Positions 45,690-56,395 of a DNA stretch of 64,000 nt are shown here, in pieces. The first letter of the stretch is position 1, and each line of letters opens with the position of its first letter. Below the pieces are notes generated by a model. That model did not search any database. It saw only the letters and a program-made list of their open reading frames with translations, and was not told the origin of the DNA. The stretch lies in NCBI GenBank assembly GCA_017311185.1, contig JAESUZ010002871.1, positions 310,001-374,000 of the forward strand, given 5' to 3'. The translations under genes and the position numbers were made by a program. The DNA comes from Proteles cristata cristata (taxonomy: Eukaryota > Chordata > Mammalia > Carnivora > Hyaenidae).

Positions 45690-45960
45690 GCCATCCAAAA
45701 ACATTTTTGTAAGCAGGTAGATGTTCCAGGCCTTGTGGTTAGCTGGTTATAGAATAGTGAACAAGATACCCCTCTCACCACCCCTACCACTGCCTCCTGC
45801 CCCTCCCCCCCGCCAAAGAAGGGAATCTAGTCTGGGCAGCAAATAAGCTGCTGCTGCTTCTTGACAAATGCTACAGTAAGAGTGACAGAGTGTTATGCAG
45901 GCAAAGGAATCTTGGGTAGGGGTCAGGTGGTGGTGGATTGAGGATAGTTAATGTTCTAAG
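45690..45960 (-). repeat. L2 LINE 3' fragment
   Basis: Reversed L2 tail: TGTTCCAGGCCTTGTGGTTA, AGAATAGTGAACAAGATACC, then GAATCTAGTCTGGGCAGCAA. Partial. Confidence 0.5.
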
Positions 45961-46379
45961 ATAGAGATTAAAGAGGCTTTGGTTGTTTTTGCAATGCCTG
46001 AAAGAGGGCCTTGGGAAGGTTTGTTTAACACAGCTGTCGGGTTTCATCCAAAATTCACAAGGTACTTAATAGATTTTTTGAGAAGACAGTGAAACTCCAG
46101 TTTAGTATGTGAGCTTGCTGCTTTTTGGCTGGAGGACGCCAAAAGGCCATGTGGGAACAAGCCCAGTGCAGCTGACACAAACTTCAGAGTGTGAGAAGGG
46201 AAGCTTCCTTCACTTGTTGGCTCTGCACTTATCATCAGCTTAAATCAAAATCCTGTTTTGTCCCAGGTGGTTGGACCAATGCCCTATTAGCCTCAAGGGA
46301 ACTCTTGCTTAAGCAGATACACACTTGTTTCATGTAGGCCCTACTACTTAGGGGTTTGTTTTAATATTTCTTTAATTAA
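45961..46379. other. Single-copy intronic sequence
   Basis: Nothing recognised. Confidence 0.4.
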
Positions 46380-46748
46380 AAAACTTAATCTAAAAAAAAG
46401 AAAACGAAAATAGAGCAGTGAACCAAATCCAATGTATGTATCTCCCAGCATCAATAATTATCAACATTTTGTCACATTTGGTTCATCCAGTTACAAATGT
46501 CTTGTCATTTCACCCCCGTATACTTAATTATGCATCTCTAAAAGTGTGGACATTTTCTTGTATAATCACGATGTCATGATCACATCTAAAATTTAGGGGA
46601 TTTTAGAAACTTTTTCTTGTTCTTTTTCTTCCCTAACATTTTATTATGAAAAATTTCAAGCATCCAACAAAGTTAAAGATTTTATAGTGAATGGCTGTAT
46701 ATCCCCTTCCTAGATTCTGTCATTAACATTGACATATCTTTCCATCTA

Positions 46749-46785
46749 TTCATCCTATTATCCATCCATCCATCCATCCACCCAT
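46749..46785. repeat. (ATCC)n microsatellite
   Basis: TTATCCATCCATCCATCCAT run of about seven units, slightly imperfect. Confidence 0.9.
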
Positions 46786-47105
46786 CTTATTTTAAGTATT
46801 TCAAAGTAAATCACAGAAATCAGTAACTTCTCCCCTAAACACTTCAGCATTCATATCATTAGCAGCAGGTTAATATATTTGTCCTTTTTCTTCTTTTGAG
46901 GTAAATTTACAATGAAATTCACAAATCTTGAGTTGGTGTTTGCTGACAAACTCAAGTGTCTGTGTAACCCAAATCCATATCCTATCTGGAACATTACCAA
47001 CACTTCAGAAAGTTCCTGCATTCCCCTTCCTAATTCCTTCTCTTGCTCCCTGTGGTAACCACCATTCTGATTTTCCCCTACTAAAGATCAGTTCCTTTTG
47101 TTTTA

Positions 47106-47142
47106 CTTTTACTTTTTATTTTTTAATGTTTTATTTACTTCT

Positions 47143-47176
<34 letters not shown>

Positions 47177-47355
47177 ATGAGAATGAGAATGAGCAGGGGA
47201 GGGTCAGAGAGAGAGGGAGACACAGAATCCAAAGACAGACTCCAGACTCTGAGCTGTCAGCACAGAGCGTGATGCGGGGCTTGAACCCACGAACTGTGAG
47301 ATCATGACCTAAGTCAAAGTTGGATGTTTAACCGACTGAGCCACCTGGGCGCCCT
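47106..47355 (-). mobile_element. Carnivore tRNA-Lys SINE
   Basis: ATTTTTTAATGTTTTATTTA to GAGCCACCTGGGCGCC, with an AGAATG triplet-like patch in the body. Target duplication CAGTTCCTTTTGTTTTA (47089-47105) against CAGTTCCTCTTGTTTTA (47356-47372). Confidence 0.93.
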
Positions 47356-47649
47356 CAGTTCCTCTTGTTTTAAAATTTCACATAAATAGAATTGTAAAGT
47401 ATGTATTCTTTTGATTGGTTCTTCTTCCACTCAGAATGTTCTTGAGGTTCATCCCTGCTATTGTGTGACTGCCAAGTAGCTTGTTCCTTTTTATTGCTGA
47501 GTACTATTCCAGTGAATGATGATACCACAGTTTACCTGGTCTCCCACTGATGAATGCCTGGTCTGTTTCTAGTTTGGGTTAAATAAGGAAAGCTTCTATG
47601 AACATTCTTGATCAACTCCTTTTATTTTTACTTAAAATGTTTTTTTAAC

Positions 47650-48302
47650 TTTTAAAATTTTTATTATTTTTAATATAGTTTATTGTCAAGTTGGTTTCCA
47701 TATAATACCCAGTGCTCATCCCAACAAGTGCCCTCCTAAGTGCCCATCACCTCACCCATTTTCTCTTCTCTCCCATCCCCCATCAACTTTCAGTTTGTTC
47801 TCAGTATTTAAGAGTCTCTTATGGTTTGTCTCCCTCCCTCTGTAACTTTATTTCCCCTATGCTTCCCCTCCCATGTCTTCTGTTAAGTTAAGAGTCTCTT
47901 ATGGTTTGTCTCCCTCCCTCTGTAACTTTATTTCCCCCTTCCCCTCCCATGTCTTCTGTTAAGTTTCTCCTGATCCACATATGAGTGAAAACATATCGTA
48001 TCTGTCTTTCTCTGCTTTATTTCACTTAGCATAGTACCCTCGAGTTCCATCCACATTGCTACAAATGACCAGATTTAATTCTTTCTTATCGCTATGTAGT
48101 ATTCCGTTGTATATATAAGTGTATCTTCTTGATCCATTCGTCAGCTGATGGATATTTTGGCTCTTTCCATGATTTGGCTATTATTGATAGTGCTGCTATG
48201 AACTTTGGGGTACATGTGCCCCTATGCATTAGCACACCTATATTCTTTGGGCAAATTCCTAGCAGTGCTATTGCTGGGTCATAGGGGAGTTCTATTGTTA
48301 AT
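47650..48302 (-). mobile_element. Carnivore LINE-1, 3' UTR and ORF2 end, with internal duplication
   Basis: TATAGTTTATTGTCAAGTTG through ORF2 C-terminal words to ATAGGGGAGTTCTATTGTTA. More diverged than the 13589/40368 pair. A roughly 80-bp stretch of its 3' UTR is duplicated in tandem. Confidence 0.88.
47808..47965. repeat. Tandem duplication inside L1 3' UTR
   Basis: The block starting TAAGAGTCTCTTATGGTTTG and ending TGTCTTCTGTTAAGTT occurs twice (47808-47889 and 47888-47965). The second copy is about 4 bp shorter near its end. Confidence 0.92.
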
Positions 48303-48772
48303 TTTTTTTTTTTTGCCAATTCTTTTTTTTGTGAATAAAAGGTTTTTATTTCTTTGGATAAATTCCTAGGATGGAATTGTTGGACTAGGAGGTAATGCAG
48401 CCCATAGAAATGGCCAAAAATTTTGCCAAATGGGCTTGGACCATTTTGCATTCCTACCAACAGTGGAAGACAATTCCAGCTTTTCCACTTAGCCAGGAGT
48501 AGGTTTCATCAATCTTTGTAATCTTAGCAATTCTGGTGTATGTATAGTGGTGTTTTATTGTGGTTTAAACTTGTGCTTCCCTAATGGTGCATGATGTTAA
48601 GCACTTTTGTATAGATTATTGTCCATTTGCATATCTTCTTGTGATCTGTCCGTTCACATTTTTATTATTTTTTGTCTTTGAGTTATAGATAATCTTTATA
48701 TATCCTGGATCTCAGTCTTCTACAGGATATCTGTTTTGCAAATATTATTTCAAAGTCCGTGACTTTCTTCTT

Positions 48773-49410
48773 TTTTTCTTTCATAGTTTATTGTCAAATT
48801 GGTTTACATATAACACCCAGTCCTCATCCCAACAAGTGCCCTTCTCCATGCCCATCACCCTCCTACCCCTCCTCCCCACCCCATCTGCCCTCAGTTTGTT
48901 CTCAGCATTCAAGAGTCTCTCATGGTTTGCCTTCCTCCCTCTCCCCAACTATTTTTCCCCTTCTTCTCCCACTTTGTCCTTGGTTAGCTTCCTCCTAATC
49001 CACCTATACGTGCAAACATATGGTATCTGTCCTTCTCTGCCTGACTTATTTCGCTGAGCATAACACCCTCAAGTTCCATCCATGTTGCTACACATGGCCA
49101 GATTTCATTCTTTCTCACTGCCATGTAGTATTCCATGGTATAGATAAACCACATCTTCTTGATCCATTCGTCCATTGATGGACACTTAGGCTCTTTCCAT
49201 GTTTTGGCTTTGTTGAGAGTGCTGCTATGAACATTGGGGTACATGTGCTCCTATGCATCAGCACTCCTGTATCCCTTGGGTAAATTCCTAGCAGCGCTAC
49301 TGCTGGGTCCTAGGGGAGTTCTATTGTTAATTTTTTGAGGAACCTCCATACTGTTTTCCAGAGGGGTTACACCAGCTTAACATTCCCACCAGCAGTGTAG
49401 GAGGGTGTGG
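48773..49410 (-). mobile_element. Carnivore LINE-1, 5'-truncated
   Basis: CATAGTTTATTGTCAAATTG to CAGTGTAGGAGGGTGTGG. Complement 48984-49244 keeps an 86-residue ORF2 C-terminal frame. Perfect 10-bp target duplication CTTTCTTCTT at 48763-48772 and 49411-49420. Confidence 0.92.
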
Positions 49411-49551
49411 CTTTCTTCTTCATAAGTCTTATTTTCTTGATCTTTCCAGGAAATCTTTGCCTTTCCTTAAGTGACAAAGATACTCTCCTGTATGCTCCTC
49501 TGAAAGCTATATAATTCTAGATTTCACATCTCAATGTATTATTTAGCTCAA

Positions 49552-49553
<2 letters not shown>

Positions 49554-49588
<35 letters not shown>
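49554..49588. repeat. (TG)n microsatellite
   Basis: About 17 TG units. Confidence 0.97.
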
Positions 49589-49591
<3 letters not shown>

Positions 49592-49769
49592 GCGACAGAT
49601 ATTTTAAAACCAATTTCTAGGCTTTGTTTACATGGGAAGCACCACACAATAAGGGCAAACAAATATGAGTATAGCTTCTGGGTTTCCTTTTAAGCAGTTT
49701 GTAATCGTCCTCCTGTGTGAGGTCAAAATGGAAAGAACCTAGTCATATATGATACTTGCCCCTGTTCTT

Positions 49770-50000
49770 GTATGCTTTCAGCAGTCATGTATTGAGTGCC
49801 TATCATGAGCCATGCACCAAGGTAATAGTACCTAAGACCCACCTGCCAGGAAGGCAGAGTTGAGCAGTATAATACAAACATGTGTTACTGACGTGTTCTG
49901 GAGGTTTGGGAAGTTCTCTTGGAAGGAGGGATTTTTGAACTAAAACCTGATGGGAGTGAAGTAGAATGAATAGGAGTAGAGTTCTGGGTGGAATATTGGC
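49770..50000 (-). repeat. L2 LINE fragment
   Basis: Reversed L2: TGTATTGAGTGCCTATCATG, ATTTTTGAACTAAAACCTGA and TGGGAGTGAAGTAGAATGAA. Decayed. Confidence 0.5.
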
Positions 50001-50229
50001 AGGACCTCAGTGGGGAAAAGGAGACCTATAGCTCAGCGTGGTGCCTGCCTTCTCCAGAACACAGAAAGTTCTCTAAGAGCTCTCTAAGAGTCAGAAAGAG
50101 AAAGAGCCTTGGCTACTGCCATGTTTCTTTCTCCTGTTCCATGTGTCTCTCTCCAAGGCTCAGTGGGGCCATTGCTAATATCCCTTCCCTTTATCTCCTA
50201 GGGTTGCCTTGACCAATTGTACTTTCTTT

Positions 50230-50445
50230 AAAAAAAATTTTTAAAAAAATGTTTATTTTTGAGAGAGACAGAGACAAGTGTGAGCAGGGGAGGGGCAGAG
50301 AGAGAGGGAGACACAGAATCTGAAACAGGCTCCAGGTTCTGAGCTGTCAGCACAGAGGCCAATGCGGGGCTCGAACTCAAGGACCATGAGATCATGACCT
50401 GAGCTGAAGTTGGACTTCCAACTGACTCACCCACCCAGGCACCCC
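50230..50445 (-). mobile_element. Carnivore tRNA-Lys SINE of a composite insertion
   Basis: AAAATGTTTATTTTTGAGAG to CACCCACCCAGGCACCCC. Its outer flank CCAATTGTACTTTCTT (50213-50228) is matched not at its own right edge but beyond the next SINE piece, as CCAATTATACTTTCTT at 50516-50531. Confidence 0.9.
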
Positions 50446-50459
50446 CCTCCCCCCGTTTT

Positions 50460-50515
50460 AAAATCTTTTTTTAAAATGTTTATTAATTTTTGAGAGAAAG
50501 TGTGAGAGGGGAGGG
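50460..50515 (-). mobile_element. Truncated SINE 3' end next to a full SINE
   Basis: AAAATCTTTTTTTAAAATGT, then TTTTGAGAGAAAGTGTGAGA, ending GGGGAGGG: only the tail-proximal 55 bp of a SINE, directly against the shared target duplication. Confidence 0.8.
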
Positions 50516-50531
50516 CCAATTATACTTTCTT

Positions 50532-51140
50532 GAAGAGGTTTCTCTAATGAATCTAAATACTTTTTCCATAGGAAAAACTCTTCTTCCTTTTGACTGTCAA
50601 GGAGAAGGGCCTAAGAAAGCCCATGAGGCACATGTAGCGCTAGACCTATTCTTTGTTGCTCTTGCCAGAGTTTTTCCAAGTTTTTCCAAGAAGCACTGGC
50701 TCTTGCTGCCTTCCCTTCTGTTCACTGAGCCTAAGTGCTCACTACATGCCAGGGCTCCTCTCCTCAGCACCTGCTGTCCCACAGTCCCTCAGCTTCTTGT
50801 CTGCCAAGCCAGAGCTCTCCCCAGAGTGCTCAGCACTGCTCCGGAGAGTCCTGACACTGACACGGGCCAGCTGGCCCTTGTGGGCCCTCTTCTCAGCCCC
50901 CCTACTCCTGAAAGCAAGTCTGCAATCTTCTCTAATTGCCCGCTGAGCACATTCCCAGAGTGCCCTGTGCACACATCGAACCTGTCTTCCAGCTGCCATC
51001 CCACCTCATCTGCTTTCCTTTTCTCGGTGCCCTTGTACTTAGGTGGAGGCCATCAGATTGGTGCTGCTGACTCCCTTCTCTCATCTTGTCTCTTGAACCT
51101 CATCCACCTTCCCTTCTCAATCAATCTCTGGCTCCATCAT
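50532..51140. other. GC-moderate single-copy or decayed repeat
   Basis: A 251-codon + frame (50490-51245) starts within the SINE remnant and ends in a TTTTC run. Composition is Ser/Pro/Leu-rich and low-complexity, and the two other + frames are also open. Not supported as a gene. Confidence 0.4.
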
Positions 51141-51141
51141 T

Positions 51142-51166
51142 TTTTCTTTTCTTTTCTTTTCTTTTT
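51142..51166. repeat. (TTTTC)n microsatellite
   Basis: About five TTTTC units. Confidence 0.93.
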
Positions 51167-51239
51167 TGCTCATCAGAGAATTCCTATCTGCTCATCTGTT
51201 CCCTTACCTACAAAGATGATTGGACTTCTACCCACTACT

Positions 51240-51990
51240 TCCTGATAATGATCACATGGTTGACAATTCTTGTTTACTCTCTGGGTAATGTCTTGGGCTC
51301 TGGTTCAAGTTTTCTTGCCACTTTTGCTACCAGATTATTGAGCATGGTGGCCTCTCTCCCTCCACTTCCTCTGCAGCATCAATACTGTGGTTCCAGACCA
51401 GCCACTCTACTAAAGTTGCTTTCTCGTCAACAGAGGAGATGCCTTTTTCTCTGCGCCCAGGCCTTTTGATTTTTCTGTGGCAATTTAACTGTCGAACACT
51501 TAAATCTTTTCTTTATTGGACCTTTATGTCACTGAATTTTCTTCTTTTTCCAGTTTCTTCCTCCCCCCCGCCCCTTGAAACTTCATTGTCCTGCTTCCTA
51601 AATCCTAGTGTTCTTCAAGGTTTTGTCCTTATTTTTAATTACTTTCTCTTCTCAGGGACTTCATTTATACTTTTATGGCTTTCTTTGTCATTCCAAATGT
51701 TTTCCAAATGTATCATTCCTACAGGTCACCTTTTTCAGCAGAATTCCCTTTCTTCCTTTCCTTCCCTTTTGTTGACTGGTTGATTCATTCATTCATCACC
51801 CATCTCCACTTCTCTAGCTTGGTCTCCTTGACAGACATGGGTGATCAATCAAGATGATCTTTCTCCCTAAACTTTTCTGTGACTCAGAATCTCTTCACTG
51901 TACCCCCTCACCCCAACATCAGGCACTGCTAGTTCATCATTTGCATCTGACATATTTGTATCAAACAGTCTTCAGATTGCTTGTTCTCCC
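51240..51990 (+). repeat. L2-like LINE fragment
   Basis: TGTTCTTCAAGGTTTTGTCC corresponds to a conserved L2 ORF word, and CTAGCTTGGTCTCCTTGACA and the surrounding text fit L2 loosely. Old and broken. Confidence 0.4.
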
Positions 51991-52789
51991 TCACATATTT
52001 AAAGTTTTGGCCTTGCTTTCTGTCACTCAGAGTCTGATGCCCTGAGAGATGAGTTGCCACCAAAAAATTCTAGTTGAGAATCCCTGCTCCAATCCCTAGT
52101 ACTGTGGGCCGAATATAAGCTGGAGATACTCCTATTTTTCCCACTGTTCTGATTTTTTAAAGATCTATATAAAAGAGGTAGGTAGATAGTATGAGTCCTT
52201 TTGTCTCAAGATTGGCTTGAGATATATATCTATGCATGTTCAAAAATGGTCTTATTTAGCAGTTACAAAAGCTCTCTCACTTGTCCCTTTGCTTCTCTGG
52301 GTATATTTATACACATGAGAGAAGAAATTTTAGTAAAAAATGTAACTTTACAAACCACTGCAGGTAACATGGACTTCAGGAAAAGCACTGGCTTTACTCA
52401 TCCCCAGAGGCTACTTGGGTTGCTTTTGGTGAGCCATTCATGTTCAGGGAGAAGACCATTCTAGAGGCATGGGTTCTCCTCTGAGATGACTCTGTCTCTA
52501 GGAATTTAAAGTTTTTGTTATCATAAACACCATGGATTATTTCTTAACTATCACATGAAAAGATGACTTTTATGACTGGAGGTTTGGAGATCCTTGGCAG
52601 CTTCCCACCTCCTAGACCAAAAATGCATTTTCTGCTGTTTTCCTCCCTCACACAGCAGCTGTGACAGGTCACAGACTCCCAACTACTGGCAAAAAAGAAA
52701 AATGGGCTGCAAATCCTTTAAGAGTATTAAGTTTGAGTTTTAAATTGGATTGTAACTGGAAGTCAATTACGTGGGAGGTGATATGGGAC
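51991..52789. other. Single-copy intronic sequence
   Basis: Nothing recognised. Confidence 0.45.
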
Positions 52790-52925
52790 CTGAGGTGAAG
52801 GCTGCTGCTGACCAGCTGTGTGACCTTAAGGTAGTAGCTCAGCATGTCTTGGTCTCAGTGTACACATCTGCATGATGAAGCTGTAGGGCTGACTGATCTT
52901 GTGGTTCCTTTTGGATCCAGCATTC
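52790..52925 (+). repeat. MIR SINE fragment
   Basis: GACCAGCTGTGTGACCTTAA (MIR core), GTCTCAGTGTACACATCTGC and GATGAAGCTGTAGGGCTG. Confidence 0.7.
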
Positions 52926-53224
52926 CACATTATTTTTTCTGTGGCTGTTAGTGTTGTTTAATGATTTGCCCTTTTTTAGACAACTTAGATTCTGTGGAAA
53001 GGTCAGAGTTTTAAAGAGCATTTGGAATTGTACGTATTTATTGGTTTGTATTAGAATAGTTTTGGGGTGCTTGGGAATGAGGAGCGTATCTTGCCTTGGA
53101 AGATTCTGAGTGTAGTGAAGGAGAAAGGGCAGGTCAAAGAACTGCCTATGAATTGACTGCCCTTACATTTACCAGGGCAGCAAGGAAACAGAGGTGTTTA
53201 GTATAGGCTGGTATCCCCTGAAGG

Positions 53225-53478
53225 CACATAGTATATGGCCATGATTAGGAGGACAGACTTGGAATCAGACAGAATATCTGGAGTTTTAGTCCTCATTTAA
53301 TTACAGTCTGGCTATATGGCCTTAAGTGAAATAACACCTCCTACAGTCTCAGTTTGATGTTTGTAAAATGGGAATAGTAGTGTCTTGCTCATAGCATTGC
53401 TGTATTAGATGGGATAATATACAGAAGTCTTAGCCCATGGGGTGGATAGTAATTGCTCAATAAACCTATTAATTTCAG
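53225..53478 (+). repeat. MIR SINE, near full length
   Basis: GGACAGACTTGGAATCAGAC, TCTGGCTATATGGCCTTAAG, GTAAAATGGGAATAGTAGTG, ATTAGATGGGATAATATACA and ATTGCTCAATAAACCTATTA cover the element. Confidence 0.8.
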
Positions 53479-53484
53479 ATTGCT

Positions 53485-53700
53485 TGCCTTGACCTGGGCA
53501 AGGCATTTTATCTCTAGTATTTGATTTAATCCACATAATCCTACCAAGTAGAAGTTATCTACGTATTTGGAAGTAATTGAAGTTCAGAAGAGTAAAGTAA
53601 CTAATTTCCTTAACATTACACAAGCAGTCCATGACAGAGCTAGAGTTGGAGACCAGTTCTTCCCACCTCCAAAGTCCCTTTCTGCCATGTGTGCTGCCTC
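53485..53700 (-). repeat. MIR SINE
   Basis: Reversed MIR: TTTGATTTAATCCACATAAT, CCTACCAAGTAGAAGTTATC, AGAGTAAAGTAACTAATTTC, ACATTACACAAGCAGTCCAT and GAGCTAGAGTTGGAGACCAG. Back to back with the preceding + strand MIR. Confidence 0.75.
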
Positions 53701-53987
53701 CTGGAGTGAAGGAGAGCCTTTTTCATTGCCTGTGCCAAACTTGGCTCAGGGGAGTCTGAAAAACCATGGTAGAGGCAAGAGAAGTCACTGATATTTAAAG
53801 ATGCTATTCTTTTTACAAATAGGCTATGATCTAAAAGACTATTAACAGTTTCTTTCTTTGAGAAGTCCGAAGTCATATGAACTAGCTATTACTCATGCAG
53901 CTTTATGATGTCAGGAAAAATGGCCATACTTCTCATCATTATGAATATCATGTTGAAAGCTTTTTGCCATGATGAAGATCTGTGTTC
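53701..53987. other. Single-copy sequence
   Basis: Nothing recognised. Confidence 0.4.
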
Positions 53988-54174
53988 TCAGCCACAGAGA
54001 GAGAGAGAATGCACAAGTAGAGAGGGAGAGAGGGAGACACACAGAATCCAAAGCAGACTCCAGGCTCTGAGCTGTCAGTACAGAGCCTGATGGCGGGGTT
54101 CAAACTCACAAACTGTGAGATCATGACCTGAGCTGAAGTCAGATGCTTAACCCACTGAGCCACTCAGGTGCCCT
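53988..54174 (-). mobile_element. Carnivore SINE lacking its tail
   Basis: Begins in the GA body (CAGCCACAGAGAGAGAGAGA) without poly-T and runs to GAGCCACTCAGGTGCCCT. No target duplication, so it is probably a deletion remnant. Confidence 0.88.
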
Positions 54175-54705
54175 GAGAATTCTTTACCTGAAAGTTTATA
54201 AGGAGATGACAGTGCCAGGTAGTGTGGAAGTGTCCTAAAAGCGGTAGGGACACAGAGCCGTGTACACTTAGAGAAGAGAGTGAGTCGTAGCGAGTCGTAA
54301 CCATCGACAGTGTGGTGGCATTTTCAAGAGCTTCCTGGGGTGGTGATGGTGGCAGGAATGGTGGTTGGGATGGGCCTTGAAGAAAGAGAAGCATTCTGGA
54401 AAAGTGGGAGTGACAGGGGAGAGAGCAGCTCCAGAGAGCATCACAGGTGCCTGAAACTGAAGCGTGGTCCAATGGAGTGGGAAGAATTTGGGAAAACTCA
54501 ATTTTTCATGTCTTAAGGTCGCTGGAGGCAGGTCCTCACATGGAGGCAGGTCGGAAAACTCCAGGGGGAGACAAGTAGAATATGAGTCAAGGAAAATATT
54601 TCTGGGTATCTCTGTCTTTCTTCTGCTTGAAATCCAGCATCGAAGGGCTGGTGGTTCTTTCATCTGTTCCTTCAGATTCTAGATTGTGTTTTCCAAATAA
54701 GGAAG
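54175..54705. other. Single-copy sequence with G-rich patches
   Basis: Overlapping frames on both strands (up to 131 codons on minus, 54268-54663); no family resemblance. Confidence 0.4.
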
Positions 54706-55200
54706 CAACTACCGCATGTGGCTCCTGAGCCCTTGAAATGTGGTATTCCTAATGGAGATGTGCTGTGAATATAAAACCCATATTGCATTTTAAAGATGTA
54801 GTATGAAGGTAAAATATCTCAAATTTTTATATTGATTGTATGTTGAAATTATATTGAATACATTGGATTAAATAAAATATTTAAAATTAACTTTACCTAT
54901 TTTTACCATTTTTTAAAAGTTTTTCCAAGTTTATTATTTTGAGAGAAACAGAGACAGCATGAGTGGGGGAGGGGCAGAGAGAGGGTGAGAGAATCCCAAG
55001 CAGGCTCTGCACTGTCAGCACAGAGCCCGATGTGGGGCTCAAACTCACAAACTTGTGAGATAATGACCTGAGCTGAAACTGAGAGTCAGACGCTGAGCCG
55101 ACTGAGCCACCCAGGTGCCCCTCTTTTTACCATTCTAATGTGGACACTAGAACATTTAAAATGATATATGTGGCTCCCATGCACGTCTTGCGTTCTCTTT
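54706..55200. mobile_element. hAT-like DNA element split by a SINE
   Basis: CCGCATGTGGCTCCTGAGCC, CTTGAAATGTGGTATTCCTA, GATGTGCTGTGAATATAAAA and TTGAATACATTGGATTAAAT, then after the SINE CTAATGTGGACACTAGAACA and GATATATGTGGCTCCCATGC. A familiar old mammalian non-autonomous element; I do not assign the subfamily. Confidence 0.55.
54911..55120 (-). mobile_element. Carnivore tRNA-Lys SINE
   Basis: TTTTAAAAGTTTTTCCAAGT to GAGCCACCCAGGTGCCCC. Target duplication around TTTTTACCATT on both sides, within the hAT-like element. Confidence 0.92.
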
Positions 55201-55433
55201 CAGATGGTGCTATGCTAGAGGTACTCGTCATATCTTTAAAGTTCTTTCATCCATTCTAGGGTTCCTGGAGACTTAGCTGTCAGGAAATTAACCTGGTCAT
55301 TCAGATGCAAAAGAAAATTATGTTCTGTCCATGGCTAGACTGTGTACATTGATTTCTGAGCTTCTGATTTTTTCATTAGCATTGTGAGGACATTGGCTCA
55401 GGTATTCTCCATGGCCATTTAAAATATTTAATT

Positions 55434-55632
55434 AAAAAAATTTTATAACTTTTTTGAAAGTTTGAGAGAGAGAATGAATAGGGAAGGGGGTTGGAGAGAG
55501 GGAGAGAGAGGATCCCAACTAGGCTCTATACTGTCAGCACAGAGTCCAATGTGGGGCTCAAACTCCCGAATCTTGAGATCATGACCTGAGCTGAAATCAA
55601 GAATCAGATGCTTAACCAACTGAGCCGCTCAA
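55434..55632 (-). mobile_element. Carnivore SINE, diverged
   Basis: AAAAAATTTTATAACTTTTT to GAGCCGCTCAAGAGC; the head is damaged. Confidence 0.85.
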
Positions 55633-56207
55633 GAGCTATCTGATTTTTAAAATTCCATGGTTCTAGCTTGGAGCCAGTGTTCAGAATGAACTATTATTAA
55701 CCTTTTCTGTGGTCTGTTGAACTGTTCTGTTCTACTACTTCCTTTACCAAATAACAGAAAAAGTCAGGGTTATTTCCCTTTCCCTGTGGTCCTTTAGTAA
55801 ATTCTGGAGTGGAAAGATTTTAGAGAGTTCTAATAAAGACTTCCTCCTTCCCCTTTGCCCTCTCTGCCTAGTGGCCCATCTAGGCCCATTTGAGCATGTG
55901 ATCCTGAGCAAGGTAGCCAGAATACAAGTATCAGACAGTTTAAAGAGGTAGCCTTTGGTTCATGACTGTCAGGCCTACTTGCAAATACCCCAGCCATGGT
56001 GATTGCATGCACTTTCATTAATCATTGACTAGGTCCACTAAAAATGAAGGATTCAAGTGTTTTCCCTTTTAGGAAAGGGGTGGGCAGACCAATGAGGGGC
56101 TATGGTGCTTGGTGACTCAAGAGGGATGCTCAGGGTTTTGGGTTATGGGTAAGGAAAGGAGCAGACTTTCTCCTTCTCAGGAGAAATGAAACTCAGGCAA
56201 TGAAACA
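55633..56207. other. Single-copy intronic sequence
   Basis: Nothing recognised. Confidence 0.45.
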
Positions 56208-56395
56208 CTTTTTTTTTTTTTTGATAGAGTGCGCATGTGCACATGTTGAGCATAAGTGGGGAGGGGCAGAGGGAGAGAGAGAATCCCAAGTAGGCTCCAT
56301 GCTCAACCAAGCCTGCTGTGGGGCTGGATCTCATGACCATGAGATCATGATCTGAGCTGAAATCAAGAATAGGTTGCTTAACCTGCTGAGTCATC
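56208..56395 (-). mobile_element. Carnivore SINE, diverged
   Basis: Poly-T, then GATAGAGTGCGCATGTGCAC, GGATCTCATGACCATGAGAT and head remnant GCTGAGTCATCC. Confidence 0.85.

Larger units (their letters stand above)
46380..48760 (-). mobile_element. Ancient LINE-1 (L1M-type) region with younger inserts
   Basis: Old reversed L1 words: CATCAATAATTATCAACATT, ACATTTTATTATGAAAAATT, TCCCTGTGGTAACCACCATT, GAATGTTCTTGAGGTTCATC and TTCTTTGGATAAATTCCTAG. It hosts a SINE (47106-47355) and a carnivore L1 (47650-48302). No open frame of note. Confidence 0.65.

Noticed and set aside
50490..51245. 251-codon + strand open frame, the longest in the window
   Set aside because: It starts in a SINE remnant and ends in a TTTTC run, has low-complexity composition, overlaps open frames in other phases and has no family resemblance.
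54268..54663. 131-codon minus frame
   Set aside because: Overlaps several other open frames and has no recognised domain.
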